NCBI GenBank assembly: GCA_019420135.1
Contig: JAHZHS010000018.1
Coordinates: 1 to 7,345 of the forward strand
Direction of reading: 5' to 3'
Origin: Oscillospiraceae bacterium
GTDB taxonomy: Bacteria; Bacillota; Clostridia; Oscillospirales; Ruminococcaceae
Length of the DNA stretch: 7,345 nucleotides
Under the pieces are notes generated by a model that was not told the origin of the DNA, ran no database searches, and was given only the letters and a program-made list of their open reading frames with translations. A program made the translations under genes and the position numbers. Shown piece by piece: positions 1 to 6,919 of the stretch (its first letter is position 1; every line of letters begins with the position of its first letter).

Positions 1-275
1 GTGGTCAAATTGGAGTATTTGTTGAGGTTTTCGTCGATGAAACGCTCATAATGTCCCAGGTCCAGGTCGGTCTCGGTGCCGTCATCGGTGACAAAGACCT
101 CACCGTGCTGCAGGGGGCTCATGGTGCCGGGGTCGACGTTGATATAAGGGTCCAGCTTCTGGGAAGCGACCTTCAGCCCGCGGGTCTTGAGCAGACGGCC
201 CAGGCTGGCCGCCGTGATGCCCTTGCCCAGACCGGACACGACACCGCCGGTAACAAAGATATATTTGGTAGACAT
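1..275 (-). CDS. pyrG: CTP synthase, N-terminal part (cut by window edge)
   Basis: CTP synthase makes CTP from UTP, ATP and glutamine, the last step of pyrimidine nucleotide synthesis, in the cytoplasm. Only the first 91 codons are present; the family is usually about 530-550 residues, so the rest of the synthetase domain and the whole C-terminal glutaminase domain lie outside the window. The visible part shows the hallmark dethiobiotin-synthetase-like N-terminus: the P-loop GGVVSGLGKG at residues 10-19, KLDPYINVDPGTMSP at 40-54, QHGEVFVTDDGTETDLDLGH at 56-75 with the metal-binding Asp72, then YERF. These match the E. coli and B. subtilis enzymes nearly residue for residue. The start ATG at 275-273 has a GGAGG eight bases upstream. 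It is transcribed from its own promoter, separated from the upstream nitrogen cluster by a strong terminator. Identification is very secure. Confidence 0.97.
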   Translation of the reverse strand, partial: MSTKYIFVTGGVVSGLGKGITAASLGRLLKTRGLKVASQKLDPYINVDPGTMSPLQHGEVFVTDDGTETDLDLGHYERFIDENLNKYSNLT

Positions 276-316
276 ACACACATCCTCCACATCCATATCA
301 ATTATACCAATTTATT

Positions 317-346
317 ATTATATACACGTCGCCCTGCAAAAATCAA
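317..346 (-). promoter_or_regulatory. Probable pyrG promoter
   Basis: Read on the minus strand, a TTGATT -35 box (346-341), an 18-base spacer and a perfect TATAAT -10 box (322-317) lie 42 bases upstream of the pyrG ATG. A second TATAAT (306-301) lies closer but has no recognisable -35. The predicted start falls in A/T-rich sequence near 309-311, giving a leader of about 35 bases with no room for an attenuator. Confidence 0.7.
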
Positions 347-378
347 GATTTCGCAGTTCTGCCGTGCAAATTTCCCAC

Positions 379-415
379 CCCCGTCCCGTGGACAGGGCAT
401 CAGGCTTCCGCCTGA
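379..415 (-). other. Two adjacent small hairpins in the gap before pyrG
   Basis: On the minus strand, a 6-bp stem TCAGGC/GCCTGA closed by a GGAA (GNRA-type) tetraloop occupies 415-400. It is followed two bases later by an 8-bp stem with one G-U wobble and a 3-base loop at 397-379. The wobble pair is only possible on minus-strand RNA. Neither is followed by a T-run, so they are not terminators. They lie between the nitrogen-operon terminator and the pyrG promoter. Their role is unknown and they may be chance structures. Confidence 0.35.
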
Positions 416-425
416 AAAGTTACTC

Positions 426-478
426 AAAAATTGCCGGCCTGCACAAAAGCAATTGCTGTTTTTTGTGCAGACCGGCAA
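426..478 (-). terminator. Strong intrinsic terminator of the glnN-glnA-ANTAR cluster
   Basis: On the minus strand a long inverted repeat runs from 478 to 431: a 7-bp stem TTGCCGG/CCGGCAA, one mismatch, then a perfect 10-bp stem CTGCACAAAA/TTTTGTGCAG, with a 12-base loop (460-449). It is followed directly by TTTTT (430-426). It starts 36 bases after the ANTAR gene stop codon, so it is well placed to end that transcript and to insulate pyrG. Confidence 0.93.
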
Positions 479-513
479 TGCGGTTGCAGATTGCCAACTT
501 AACAAGTGGCGGA

Positions 514-1089
514 TCAGAGTTCGTCGTCCTCCTCATCCAGCAGGGCGGAGGCAACCTCCCCCCGGCTGGTGCGGGTGTCCATGGCCCGCTTTTCAATGAG
601 GCGGTGGGCCTCCGACTCGGTCATGCCGCGCTTTTCGATGAGCATACATTTGGCGCGGTCCACCAGCCGAAGCTGGGCGATCTTGTCAGTCAGGCGGGCG
701 TTTTCCTCCAGCAGGGGGGCCAGCCGGCGGCAGCAGCTGGAAGCCATCTGTACTGCCTGGCGGAATTGCGTGGAAGAAAAAGGTTTTGCCAGAACCAGCA
801 CACCGTTTTGCTGCAAATTACCGGAGATCTGTTCCGCGGTGCCGGACTTTGCCAACAGAAGCACTCCCGCGTGGGAGCGTTCCACCGCATAGGTGCCCAG
901 CTCATGACCGAATTCATCGGGCAGCGGAGTGTTGATGACCACGATCTCGAAATCTTTCTCCGCCAGCCGTCTGCGGGCTTCGCCGCCGCTGGCCACAATG
1001 ACCGGGCGCGGGTAGCCCAGTTCGGCGATGTGCCGCGCCAGGTATTCGTTGGCGTTGACACCAGCGGACGCGATCAATGCCAGAGGCAT
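514..1089 (-). CDS. ANTAR-domain antitermination regulator with a degenerate receiver domain (NitR/AmiR/NasT-like)
   Basis: This 191-residue cytoplasmic protein has the layout of ANTAR response regulators. A receiver-like domain covers about residues 1-110, a coiled-coil linker about 112-140, and an ANTAR RNA-binding domain about 132-185, seen in RAKCMLIEKRGMTESEAHRL (145-164) and EKRAMDTRTSRGEVASALL (166-184). An acidic tail (EEDDEL) ends it. ANTAR proteins bind hairpin pairs in nascent RNA and prevent intrinsic termination. The receiver is degenerate: the phospho-acceptor Asp position after beta-3 is Asn53 (VVINTPLPDEFG), and the N-terminal acidic pair is replaced by LIASAG, while the conserved Lys-Pro (K102-P103) is kept. 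It lies 52 bp downstream of glnA on the same strand, a pairing known from clostridial nitrogen loci, where NitR acts on glnA. I infer it controls this cluster by a non-phosphorylation signal. The start at 1089 is chosen from its ribosome binding site. Confidence 0.9.
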   Translation of the reverse strand: MPLALIASAGVNANEYLARHIAELGYPRPVIVASGGEARRRLAEKDFEIVVINTPLPDEFGHELGTYAVERSHAGVLLLAKSGTAEQISGNLQQNGVLVLAKPFSSTQFRQAVQMASSCCRRLAPLLEENARLTDKIAQLRLVDRAKCMLIEKRGMTESEAHRLIEKRAMDTRTSRGEVASALLDEEDDEL

Positions 1090-1096
1090 GCGGGTC

Positions 1097-1104
1097 CCTC
1101 CTTT
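1097..1104 (-). promoter_or_regulatory. Ribosome binding site that fixes the ANTAR gene start
   Basis: AAAGGAGG lies seven bases upstream of the ATG at 1089. The longer reading from a TTG at 1110 would place this site inside the coding sequence and has no good site of its own, so the shorter, 191-residue product is preferred. Confidence 0.85.
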
Positions 1105-1141
1105 CGGCAAAGTTCACCGTCATCCTTGACGGGGCGGGAGG

Positions 1142-2452
1142 TCAGACCGTGGGGAAGCAGTGCTCCCGCTCCCAGGCTTCCGGATCGGGAGCGTTTTCAA
1201 AGTCCAGGCAAAGCCGGGTCTGATACTCAAAGTATTTGTTCAGCAGGGCCAGGGGCAGCTCGTTGGAGATGAAATCACTGGACGCGGCCACTGTGATGGC
1301 CTCCCGCAGGGAGCGGGGCAGGCTTTCCAGGCCCTCGGTGCTGGAATGCAGGAACAGATTGCGGTTGACCGGCGCAGGCAGGGGCATCTTGTTCTGGATG
1401 CCGTCCAGGCCTGCCGCCAGGATCAGGCCGATGGCCAGATGGGGGTTGCAGGAGGGATCGGGGCTGCGCATCTCCATGCGGCAGAGCTCTCCGTGGGCGG
1501 ACGGCAGACGGACAAGCTGGCTGCGGTTCTGGCGGCTCCAGCTGATATACTGGGGCGCCTCGCAGCTGCCGAAGCGGGCATAGCTGTTTGGCAACGGATT
1601 GCAGAAAGCGGTCAGTTCCCGGGCGTGGGCCAGGATGCCCGCAATAAAATGTCCGGGCTCGCTGTCGGGGGCGATGTCACCCTCAAACAGATTCTTGCCG
1701 TCCCGCTTGAGAGAAATGTTGACGTGCAGGCCGCTGCCCGCCTGGTCCCGCAGGGGTTTGGGCATAAAGCTGGCAAACAGTCCGTTGCGCCCCGCGATGG
1801 CCTTGACGGTGCTCTTGAAGGTATTCAGGTTGTCCGCCGAGCGCAGGGCAGGGGCGTAAAGAAAGTCCACCTCATTCTGACCGTGACCGCTTTCATGATG
1901 GCTGTGCTGGGGTTTCAGGCCCATATCCTCCATGGCAAAGCAGATCTCCCGGCGGATGTTCTCGCCCTTGTCCAGGGGGGCAATGTCAAAGTAACCGCCG
2001 TGATCCAGGGGAATCTTGGTGGGGGTGCCGTGATCGTCGGTCTCAAAGAGATAAAACTCACACTCACAGCCCACGTTGCAGACAAGCCCCATGGCCCGGG
2101 CGCGGCGCACCACCGACTGTAAGTATCCCCGGCAGTTGCCCTCAAAAGGCTTGCCGTCGGGCAGCGTGATGTCACAGTACATGCGCATGACGCGGCCCTC
2201 CGTAGGACGCCAGGGCAGGATGCAGACAGTGTCCGGGTCAGGCCACAGCACAAGGTCGCTCTCCTCGGTGTTCATAAAGCCGGCGATGGAACTGCCGTCG
2301 AAACAGACGCCATGCTCAAACGCACCGGGAAGCTCGCTGGCGAACAGCGAGATATTCTTCTGGTTGCCGAAAATATCACAAAATGCCAGACGGACAAACT
2401 TGACGTCGTTGTCCTCCACAAAGTTCAGGATATCCTGTGCAGTCCGTTTCAT
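1142..2452 (-). CDS. glnA: Type I glutamine synthetase (divergent clostridial subclass)
   Basis: Glutamine synthetase joins ammonium to glutamate using ATP, the main entry of nitrogen into metabolism; type I enzymes are cytoplasmic dodecamers. The product is 436 residues, close to the 444 of the GSI-alpha enzyme of B. subtilis. Visible motifs: FDGSSIAGF (51-59), metal-ligand region GCECEFYLF (128-136), HHESGHGQNEVDF (185-197), GSGLHVNIS (239-247), active-site flap NSYARFGSCEAP (289-300), NRSQLVRLP (309-317) and RMEMRSPDPSCNPHL (325-339). No adenylylation-type C-terminal insert is visible. Compared with my recollection of B. subtilis GlnA, Arg62, important in glutamine feedback inhibition, is Asn61 here, and the flap is one residue shorter with Gly302 changed; Glu298 (Glu304 in B. 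subtilis) is kept. It follows glnN and precedes the ANTAR regulator on the same strand. The start at 2452 has GGAGG six bases upstream; an upstream in-frame ATG at 2494 is less likely. Confidence 0.95.
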   Translation of the reverse strand: MKRTAQDILNFVEDNDVKFVRLAFCDIFGNQKNISLFASELPGAFEHGVCFDGSSIAGFMNTEESDLVLWPDPDTVCILPWRPTEGRVMRMYCDITLPDGKPFEGNCRGYLQSVVRRARAMGLVCNVGCECEFYLFETDDHGTPTKIPLDHGGYFDIAPLDKGENIRREICFAMEDMGLKPQHSHHESGHGQNEVDFLYAPALRSADNLNTFKSTVKAIAGRNGLFASFMPKPLRDQAGSGLHVNISLKRDGKNLFEGDIAPDSEPGHFIAGILAHARELTAFCNPLPNSYARFGSCEAPQYISWSRQNRSQLVRLPSAHGELCRMEMRSPDPSCNPHLAIGLILAAGLDGIQNKMPLPAPVNRNLFLHSSTEGLESLPRSLREAITVAASSDFISNELPLALLNKYFEYQTRLCLDFENAPDPEAWEREHCFPTV

Positions 2453-2458
2453 GGTGAA

Positions 2459-2498
2459 CCTCCGTGCGTGGCAGGCGCCGGGACGGGGACGCACTGCC
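2459..2498 (-). promoter_or_regulatory. glnA ribosome binding site and possible alternative pairings in its leader
   Basis: On the minus strand GGAGG (2463-2459) sits six bases before the glnA ATG and fixes the start. Just upstream, GTGCGT (2494-2489) can pair with ACGCAC (2469-2464), a stem directly abutting the ribosome binding site. An overlapping GGCAG/CTGCC pair (2498-2494 with 2474-2470) crosses it, so the two are mutually exclusive or form a pseudoknot. The ribosome binding site is clear; the structural switch is only a possibility. Confidence 0.5.
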
Positions 2499-2507
2499 GG
2501 TAGTAGC

Positions 2508-2545
2508 CCAAAACTCGAAAGGCCCGCGATGGCGGGCCCTCCGAG
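2508..2545 (-). terminator. Terminator-like hairpin between glnN and glnA
   Basis: On the minus strand a perfect 7-bp GC stem GGCCCGC/GCGGGCC with a 4-base loop (2538-2521) is flanked by an outer CTCG/CGAG pair (2545-2542 with 2517-2514) and followed by the interrupted T-tract TTTCGAGTTTT (2520-2510). The stem is strong but the T-tract is weak, so partial termination, and hence a lower or regulated level of glnA, is likelier than a full stop. No convincing promoter was found between this hairpin and glnA. Confidence 0.6.
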
Positions 2546-2595
2546 CTGGTGTAAGAAATAGGAAAAGGAGAATGGCTAATTTGTGCTCTGCGCAG

Positions 2596-2613
2596 CGCCC
2601 TGGTTACAGGGCG
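2596..2613 (-). other. Hairpin just after the glnN stop codon
   Basis: A 7-bp stem with a 4-base loop (TAAC on the minus strand) begins 13 bases after the glnN stop. No T-run follows, so it is not an intrinsic terminator; it could protect the glnN 3' end or take part in readthrough control together with the hairpin at 2508-2545. Confidence 0.45.
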
Positions 2614-2626
2614 GCGAGGAAACCGA

Positions 2627-4717
<2,091 letters not shown>

Positions 4718-4740
4718 ACTTCATACTCCTTTACTGCTCG

Positions 4741-4780
4741 AAACTAACAAAGGCGCTGCGAATCTTACGTTCGCAGCGCC
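4741..4780 (-). terminator. Terminator-like hairpin in the glnN 5' leader
   Basis: On the minus strand a perfect 11-bp stem GGCGCTGCGAA/TTCGCAGCGCC with a 7-base loop CGTAAGA (4780-4752) is followed by TTTGTTAGTTT (4751-4741). It lies about 12 bases downstream of the predicted glnN transcription start and 9 bases upstream of the glnN ribosome binding site. It may be a transcription attenuator for glnN, a terminator for readthrough from the upstream methyltransferase gene, or an mRNA-stabilising 5' hairpin. The upstream leader is too short for a classic competing antiterminator stem. Confidence 0.7.
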
Positions 4781-4798
4781 CTTGCTGTTTATGTGATA

Positions 4799-4827
4799 AT
4801 TATATCGGGCGCGGGAACAAAACGCAA
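4799..4827 (-). promoter_or_regulatory. Promoter of the glnN-glnA-ANTAR cluster
   Basis: Read on the minus strand: -35 box TTGCGT (4827-4822), a 17-base spacer and a perfect -10 box TATAAT (4804-4799). Transcription should start near 4792. The same -35 hexamer and spacing recur in front of the methyltransferase gene at 6187-6215, which supports both. Confidence 0.78.
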
Positions 4828-4916
4828 TAGGCGGTTTGCCAAAATACGATGGCACAGAAACGGCAAAAATTGGCGCTTTTCCATAGTTTGCGGTTTCGCG
4901 GGGGCAAAACCGGCGG

Positions 4917-6149
4917 TCAGACCACCTGGAAAAGGTAGAATTTCAGGTAATCGGTCTCGGGAACTTCCCACAGGATGGGATGGTCGGGAGCCTGCTGGCG
5001 GGCTTCGATCTGCCGCAGGGAACGGCCGGTGTCCCGGGCGGCGGCATGCAGCATCTTGACGAACTCGGGGGCGGGGGCAAAGTGGCTGCAGCTGGCGGTG
5101 GCCAGATAACCGCCCCGGGGCAAAAGCCGCATGGCCCGCAGGTTGATCTCCTTGTAGCCGCGCATGGCGCTGGCCGCGGTGGAGCGGGATTTGGTGAAGG
5201 CCGGCGGGTCCAGGATGATGAAGTCGTAGGGATGGCCCTCCGCCTCCAGCCGGGGCAGAAGGTCAAACACGTCGGAGCAGACAAAGTCCATCCGGTCATC
5301 CAGCCCGTTTCGCACGGCGTTGCGGCGGGCCATCTCGATGGCGGAGGCGCTCACATCCACCGCGGTGACATGTTTGGCGCCGCCCTTTGCCGCGTTGAGG
5401 GCAAAGCTGCCGGTGTGGGTGAAGCAGTCCAGCACGGTGCGCCCGGCGGCCAGATGGGCCACCGCCCGGCGGTTGTATTTCTGGTCGAGGAAAAATCCGG
5501 TCTTTTGCCCGTTCTCCACGTCCACGGCGTAGTAGATGCCGTTTTCACAGATCTCGGTGACGGGACTCTGGGGCAGGGGTTCGCCGGGCAGGGGATACCA
5601 GCCCTTGCCCCGGGACAGGCCCTCCTTGTCCCGCAGGGCCAGGTCGTTGCGCTCAAAGATGCCCTCGATGTGCTGGCCGTCGGCCCGCAGGACATCGACA
5701 AGCAGGGGCAGGATCTGATCCTTGCGCACCTCGATGCCCACGCTGGTGATCTGGGTGACCAGCAGGGGACCGAACCGGTCAACGGTCAGCCCGGGCAGGG
5801 AGTCCGCCTCCCCGAAAACAAACCGGCAGCACTGGCAGTCGGTCTCGCCCATCACCTGCTTGCGGTAGGCCCAGGCGTATTCCAGGCGGCGGCGCCAGAA
5901 AGCCTCGTCAAAGCGGTCATTGGCGTTGCGGCTGATGACCCGCAGCCGGATGCGGCTGGCAGGGCTGTACATGGCGGTGCCAAGGTAGCTGCCCCGGGGG
6001 CTCAGCACATCGGCCAGACCACCGGGGGCAGGCAGGGGATCGGGGGACTGGGTAATCTCATTGTCATATACCCAGGGATGCCCGGCGGCCAGGCTGGCCG
6101 CTGCTTTTTTGGAAACGGTGAAGGCAGGCCATTCACGCACAGTTTTCAT
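4917..6149 (-). CDS. rlmI: RlmI-family 23S rRNA 5-methylcytosine methyltransferase
   Basis: Enzymes of this class I SAM-dependent family methylate a cytosine of 23S rRNA (C1962 in E. coli for RlmI). The 410-residue length fits (E. coli RlmI is 396). An N-terminal PUA-like RNA-binding domain (about 1-75, with HPWVYDNEI at 24-32) is followed by the EEHEE-like central region, the family signature VDVENGQKTGFFLDQKYNR (209-227), SAM motif VLDCFTHTGSFAL (239-251), AVDVSASAI (263-271), the DPPAF motif (314-318, in DFIILDPPAFTKS) and TASCSH (351-356), in which Cys354 is the likely catalytic cysteine. The start ATG at 6149 is preceded by AAAAGGA nine bases upstream and by a good promoter; the reading frame stays open upstream, but that promoter argues against a longer product. 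It is transcribed divergently from the CYTH gene. The exact rRNA target is inferred from the family. Confidence 0.9.
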   Translation of the reverse strand: MKTVREWPAFTVSKKAAASLAAGHPWVYDNEITQSPDPLPAPGGLADVLSPRGSYLGTAMYSPASRIRLRVISRNANDRFDEAFWRRRLEYAWAYRKQVMGETDCQCCRFVFGEADSLPGLTVDRFGPLLVTQITSVGIEVRKDQILPLLVDVLRADGQHIEGIFERNDLALRDKEGLSRGKGWYPLPGEPLPQSPVTEICENGIYYAVDVENGQKTGFFLDQKYNRRAVAHLAAGRTVLDCFTHTGSFALNAAKGGAKHVTAVDVSASAIEMARRNAVRNGLDDRMDFVCSDVFDLLPRLEAEGHPYDFIILDPPAFTKSRSTAASAMRGYKEINLRAMRLLPRGGYLATASCSHFAPAPEFVKMLHAAARDTGRSLRQIEARQQAPDHPILWEVPETDYLKFYLFQVV

Positions 6150-6186
6150 CGGCAGTCGTCCTTTTCTTACAAAATCAATCGCTATC

Positions 6187-6215
6187 AGTATACCGTCCCA
6201 AGGGAAAATACGCAA
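6187..6215 (-). promoter_or_regulatory. Promoter of the rRNA methyltransferase gene
   Basis: On the minus strand: TTGCGT (6215-6210), a 17-base spacer, TATACT (6192-6187), then about 30 bases of leader to the ATG. It shares its -35 hexamer and spacing with the glnN promoter. Confidence 0.75.
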
Positions 6216-6222
6216 GAAGGCC

Positions 6223-6235
6223 ACGCAGAATGCGT
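6223..6235. promoter_or_regulatory. Inverted repeat between divergent promoters, candidate operator
   Basis: ACGCA-GAA-TGCGT is a 5-bp inverted repeat with a 3-base centre. It lies exactly between the methyltransferase promoter (ending at 6215) and the CYTH -10 (6242-6250), where the CYTH -35 box would be expected and is not seen. A short repeat like this can occur by chance, so the operator role is speculative. Confidence 0.3.
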
Positions 6236-6241
6236 CCCCCA

Positions 6242-6250
6242 TGATATAAT
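6242..6250 (+). promoter_or_regulatory. Extended -10 promoter of the CYTH gene
   Basis: TGATATAAT is a perfect extended -10 (TGnTATAAT), which can work without a -35 box; the expected -35 position holds no TTGACA-like hexamer. The predicted start near 6257 gives a leader of about 50 bases. Confidence 0.68.
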
Positions 6251-6274
6251 AAGGAGACCGCAAAGACAAAAGCC

Positions 6275-6292
6275 TGCCGCTCTGCCGCGGCA
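6275..6292 (+). other. Leader hairpin directly before the CYTH ribosome binding site
   Basis: A 6-bp GC-rich stem TGCCGC/GCGGCA with loop TCTGCC ends right at the A-rich start of the AAAAAGGAG ribosome binding site (6292-6300). It may affect translation or mRNA stability; no T-run follows. Confidence 0.35.
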
Positions 6293-6306
6293 AAAAGGAG
6301 ACGACA

Positions 6307-6789
6307 ATGGAGATCGAACGCAAATGGATGGTGACCGGCTGGCCGGAAGGCCTGACCCTTACCGAGGAATACCGCATGGATCAGGGCTATATCAGCGTCC
6401 GGCCCACGGTGCGCATCCGCCGCGAGGCACTGACCGGCGGGCCCACCCACTATGTCCTCTGCTTCAAGGGGGAGGGAACCCTCTCCCGGGAGGAGATCGA
6501 GACCGACATTGAGCCCGAACTGTATGAAAAGCTCAAGCATCTGATCGGCAAACCGCTCATCGCCAAGCTGCGGCGCAGCTATGCCCTGGAGGGCGGACTG
6601 ACGCTGGAGGTCAACGAGGTGGATTCCGGGCGGCCGGGGGCTTTTTTCTATGCCGAGATCGAGTATCCCACCGAGGCCGAGGCACTTTCCTGGCGGCCGG
6701 ACACTCCGCAGCTGGCCGCCTATCTCTCCGACGAGGTGACCGGCAAACCCGGTTCCAGCATGGGGGAATACTGGCTTCAGACCCGCTGA
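6307..6789 (+). CDS. CYTH/TTM-family triphosphate hydrolase
   Basis: CYTH (triphosphate tunnel metalloenzyme) proteins bind triphosphates and two divalent metals inside an eight-strand beta tunnel; small clostridial members hydrolyse inorganic tripolyphosphate, others act on thiamine triphosphate or make cAMP. This 160-residue protein is a stand-alone CYTH domain. It has the signature ExExK at the extreme N-terminus (Glu2, Glu4, Lys6 in MEIERKW), basic tunnel residues VRIRRE (35-40, with Arg36, Arg38 and Arg39), Lys54 in CFKGEG, REEIE (61-65), KLRRSY (87-92), acidic EVNEVD (101-106) and YAEIEY (115-120), whose glutamates complete the metal site. All key positions look intact, so it should be catalytic. 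The start is set by AAAAAGGAG six bases upstream. There is no cyclase-specific feature I can point to; tripolyphosphatase activity is the best guess. It is monocistronic or leads into the lipoprotein gene 130 bases downstream, which has its own promoter. Confidence 0.9.
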   Translation: MEIERKWMVTGWPEGLTLTEEYRMDQGYISVRPTVRIRREALTGGPTHYVLCFKGEGTLSREEIETDIEPELYEKLKHLIGKPLIAKLRRSYALEGGLTLEVNEVDSGRPGAFFYAEIEYPTEAEALSWRPDTPQLAAYLSDEVTGKPGSSMGEYWLQTR

Positions 6790-6798
6790 ACTGAACAA

Positions 6799-6835
6799 AT
6801 AATATAAAATCACATGTAAAATGTGAAAATATTAT
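6799..6835. repeat. AT-rich two-tier palindrome upstream of the lipoprotein gene
   Basis: An outer 7-bp repeat ATAATAT/ATATTAT (6799-6805 and 6829-6835) encloses an inner 6-bp repeat TCACAT/ATGTGA (6810-6815 and 6821-6826) with a 5-base centre. It lies just after the CYTH stop codon and abuts the -35 region of the next promoter. It has no GC-rich stem and no T-run on the plus strand, so it is a poor terminator for the CYTH gene and a better candidate for a regulator binding site. Confidence 0.5.
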
Positions 6836-6854
6836 GGAAAAATCGCTCATTCAG

Positions 6855-6863
6855 TGATACAAT
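6855..6863 (+). promoter_or_regulatory. Extended -10 promoter of the lipoprotein gene
   Basis: TGATACAAT is an extended -10 element (TGnTACAAT, one mismatch to TATAAT) 56 bases upstream of the lipoprotein ATG. No clear -35 hexamer is seen. The surrounding AT-rich sequence supports a promoter here. Confidence 0.5.
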
Positions 6864-6919
6864 TTCCTTATATACCAGAGAAGATTGGGTAAATCCATCC
6901 GGGAAAAGGAGTGAATCAC

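Noticed and set aside
302..505. A 67-codon minus-strand frame in the gap before pyrG
   Set aside because: It spans the strong terminator hairpin and the pyrG promoter and has no credible coding features.
1160..2122. A 320-codon plus-strand frame opposite glnA
   Set aside because: Antisense shadow of glnA, with no domain or ribosome binding site seen.
2508..2545. T-box or glutamine riboswitch before glnA
   Set aside because: No T-box consensus core and no glutamine-aptamer features were seen; only simple hairpins.
2453..2626. Canonical ANTAR target (paired hairpins with AxxGxx six-base loops) in the glnN-glnA gap or the glnN leader
   Set aside because: The hairpins present have 4- or 7-base loops without the A1/G4 pattern, so I cannot claim the known motif.
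6150..6377. Upstream in-frame extension of the methyltransferase (to a 486-residue product)
   Set aside because: The extension crosses its own promoter, the divergent CYTH promoter and the CYTH start; the family's PUA domain starts right after the ATG at 6149.
4980..6512. A 510-codon plus-strand frame opposite the methyltransferase and running into the CYTH gene
   Set aside because: It overlaps two well-supported genes in the wrong frame and shows low-complexity Gly/Ala/Val/Gln content with no domain.
6810..6826. CRP-type binding site
   Set aside because: The half-sites are in the opposite order (TCACAT first, then ATGTGA) with a 5-base centre, unlike TGTGA-N6-TCACA.
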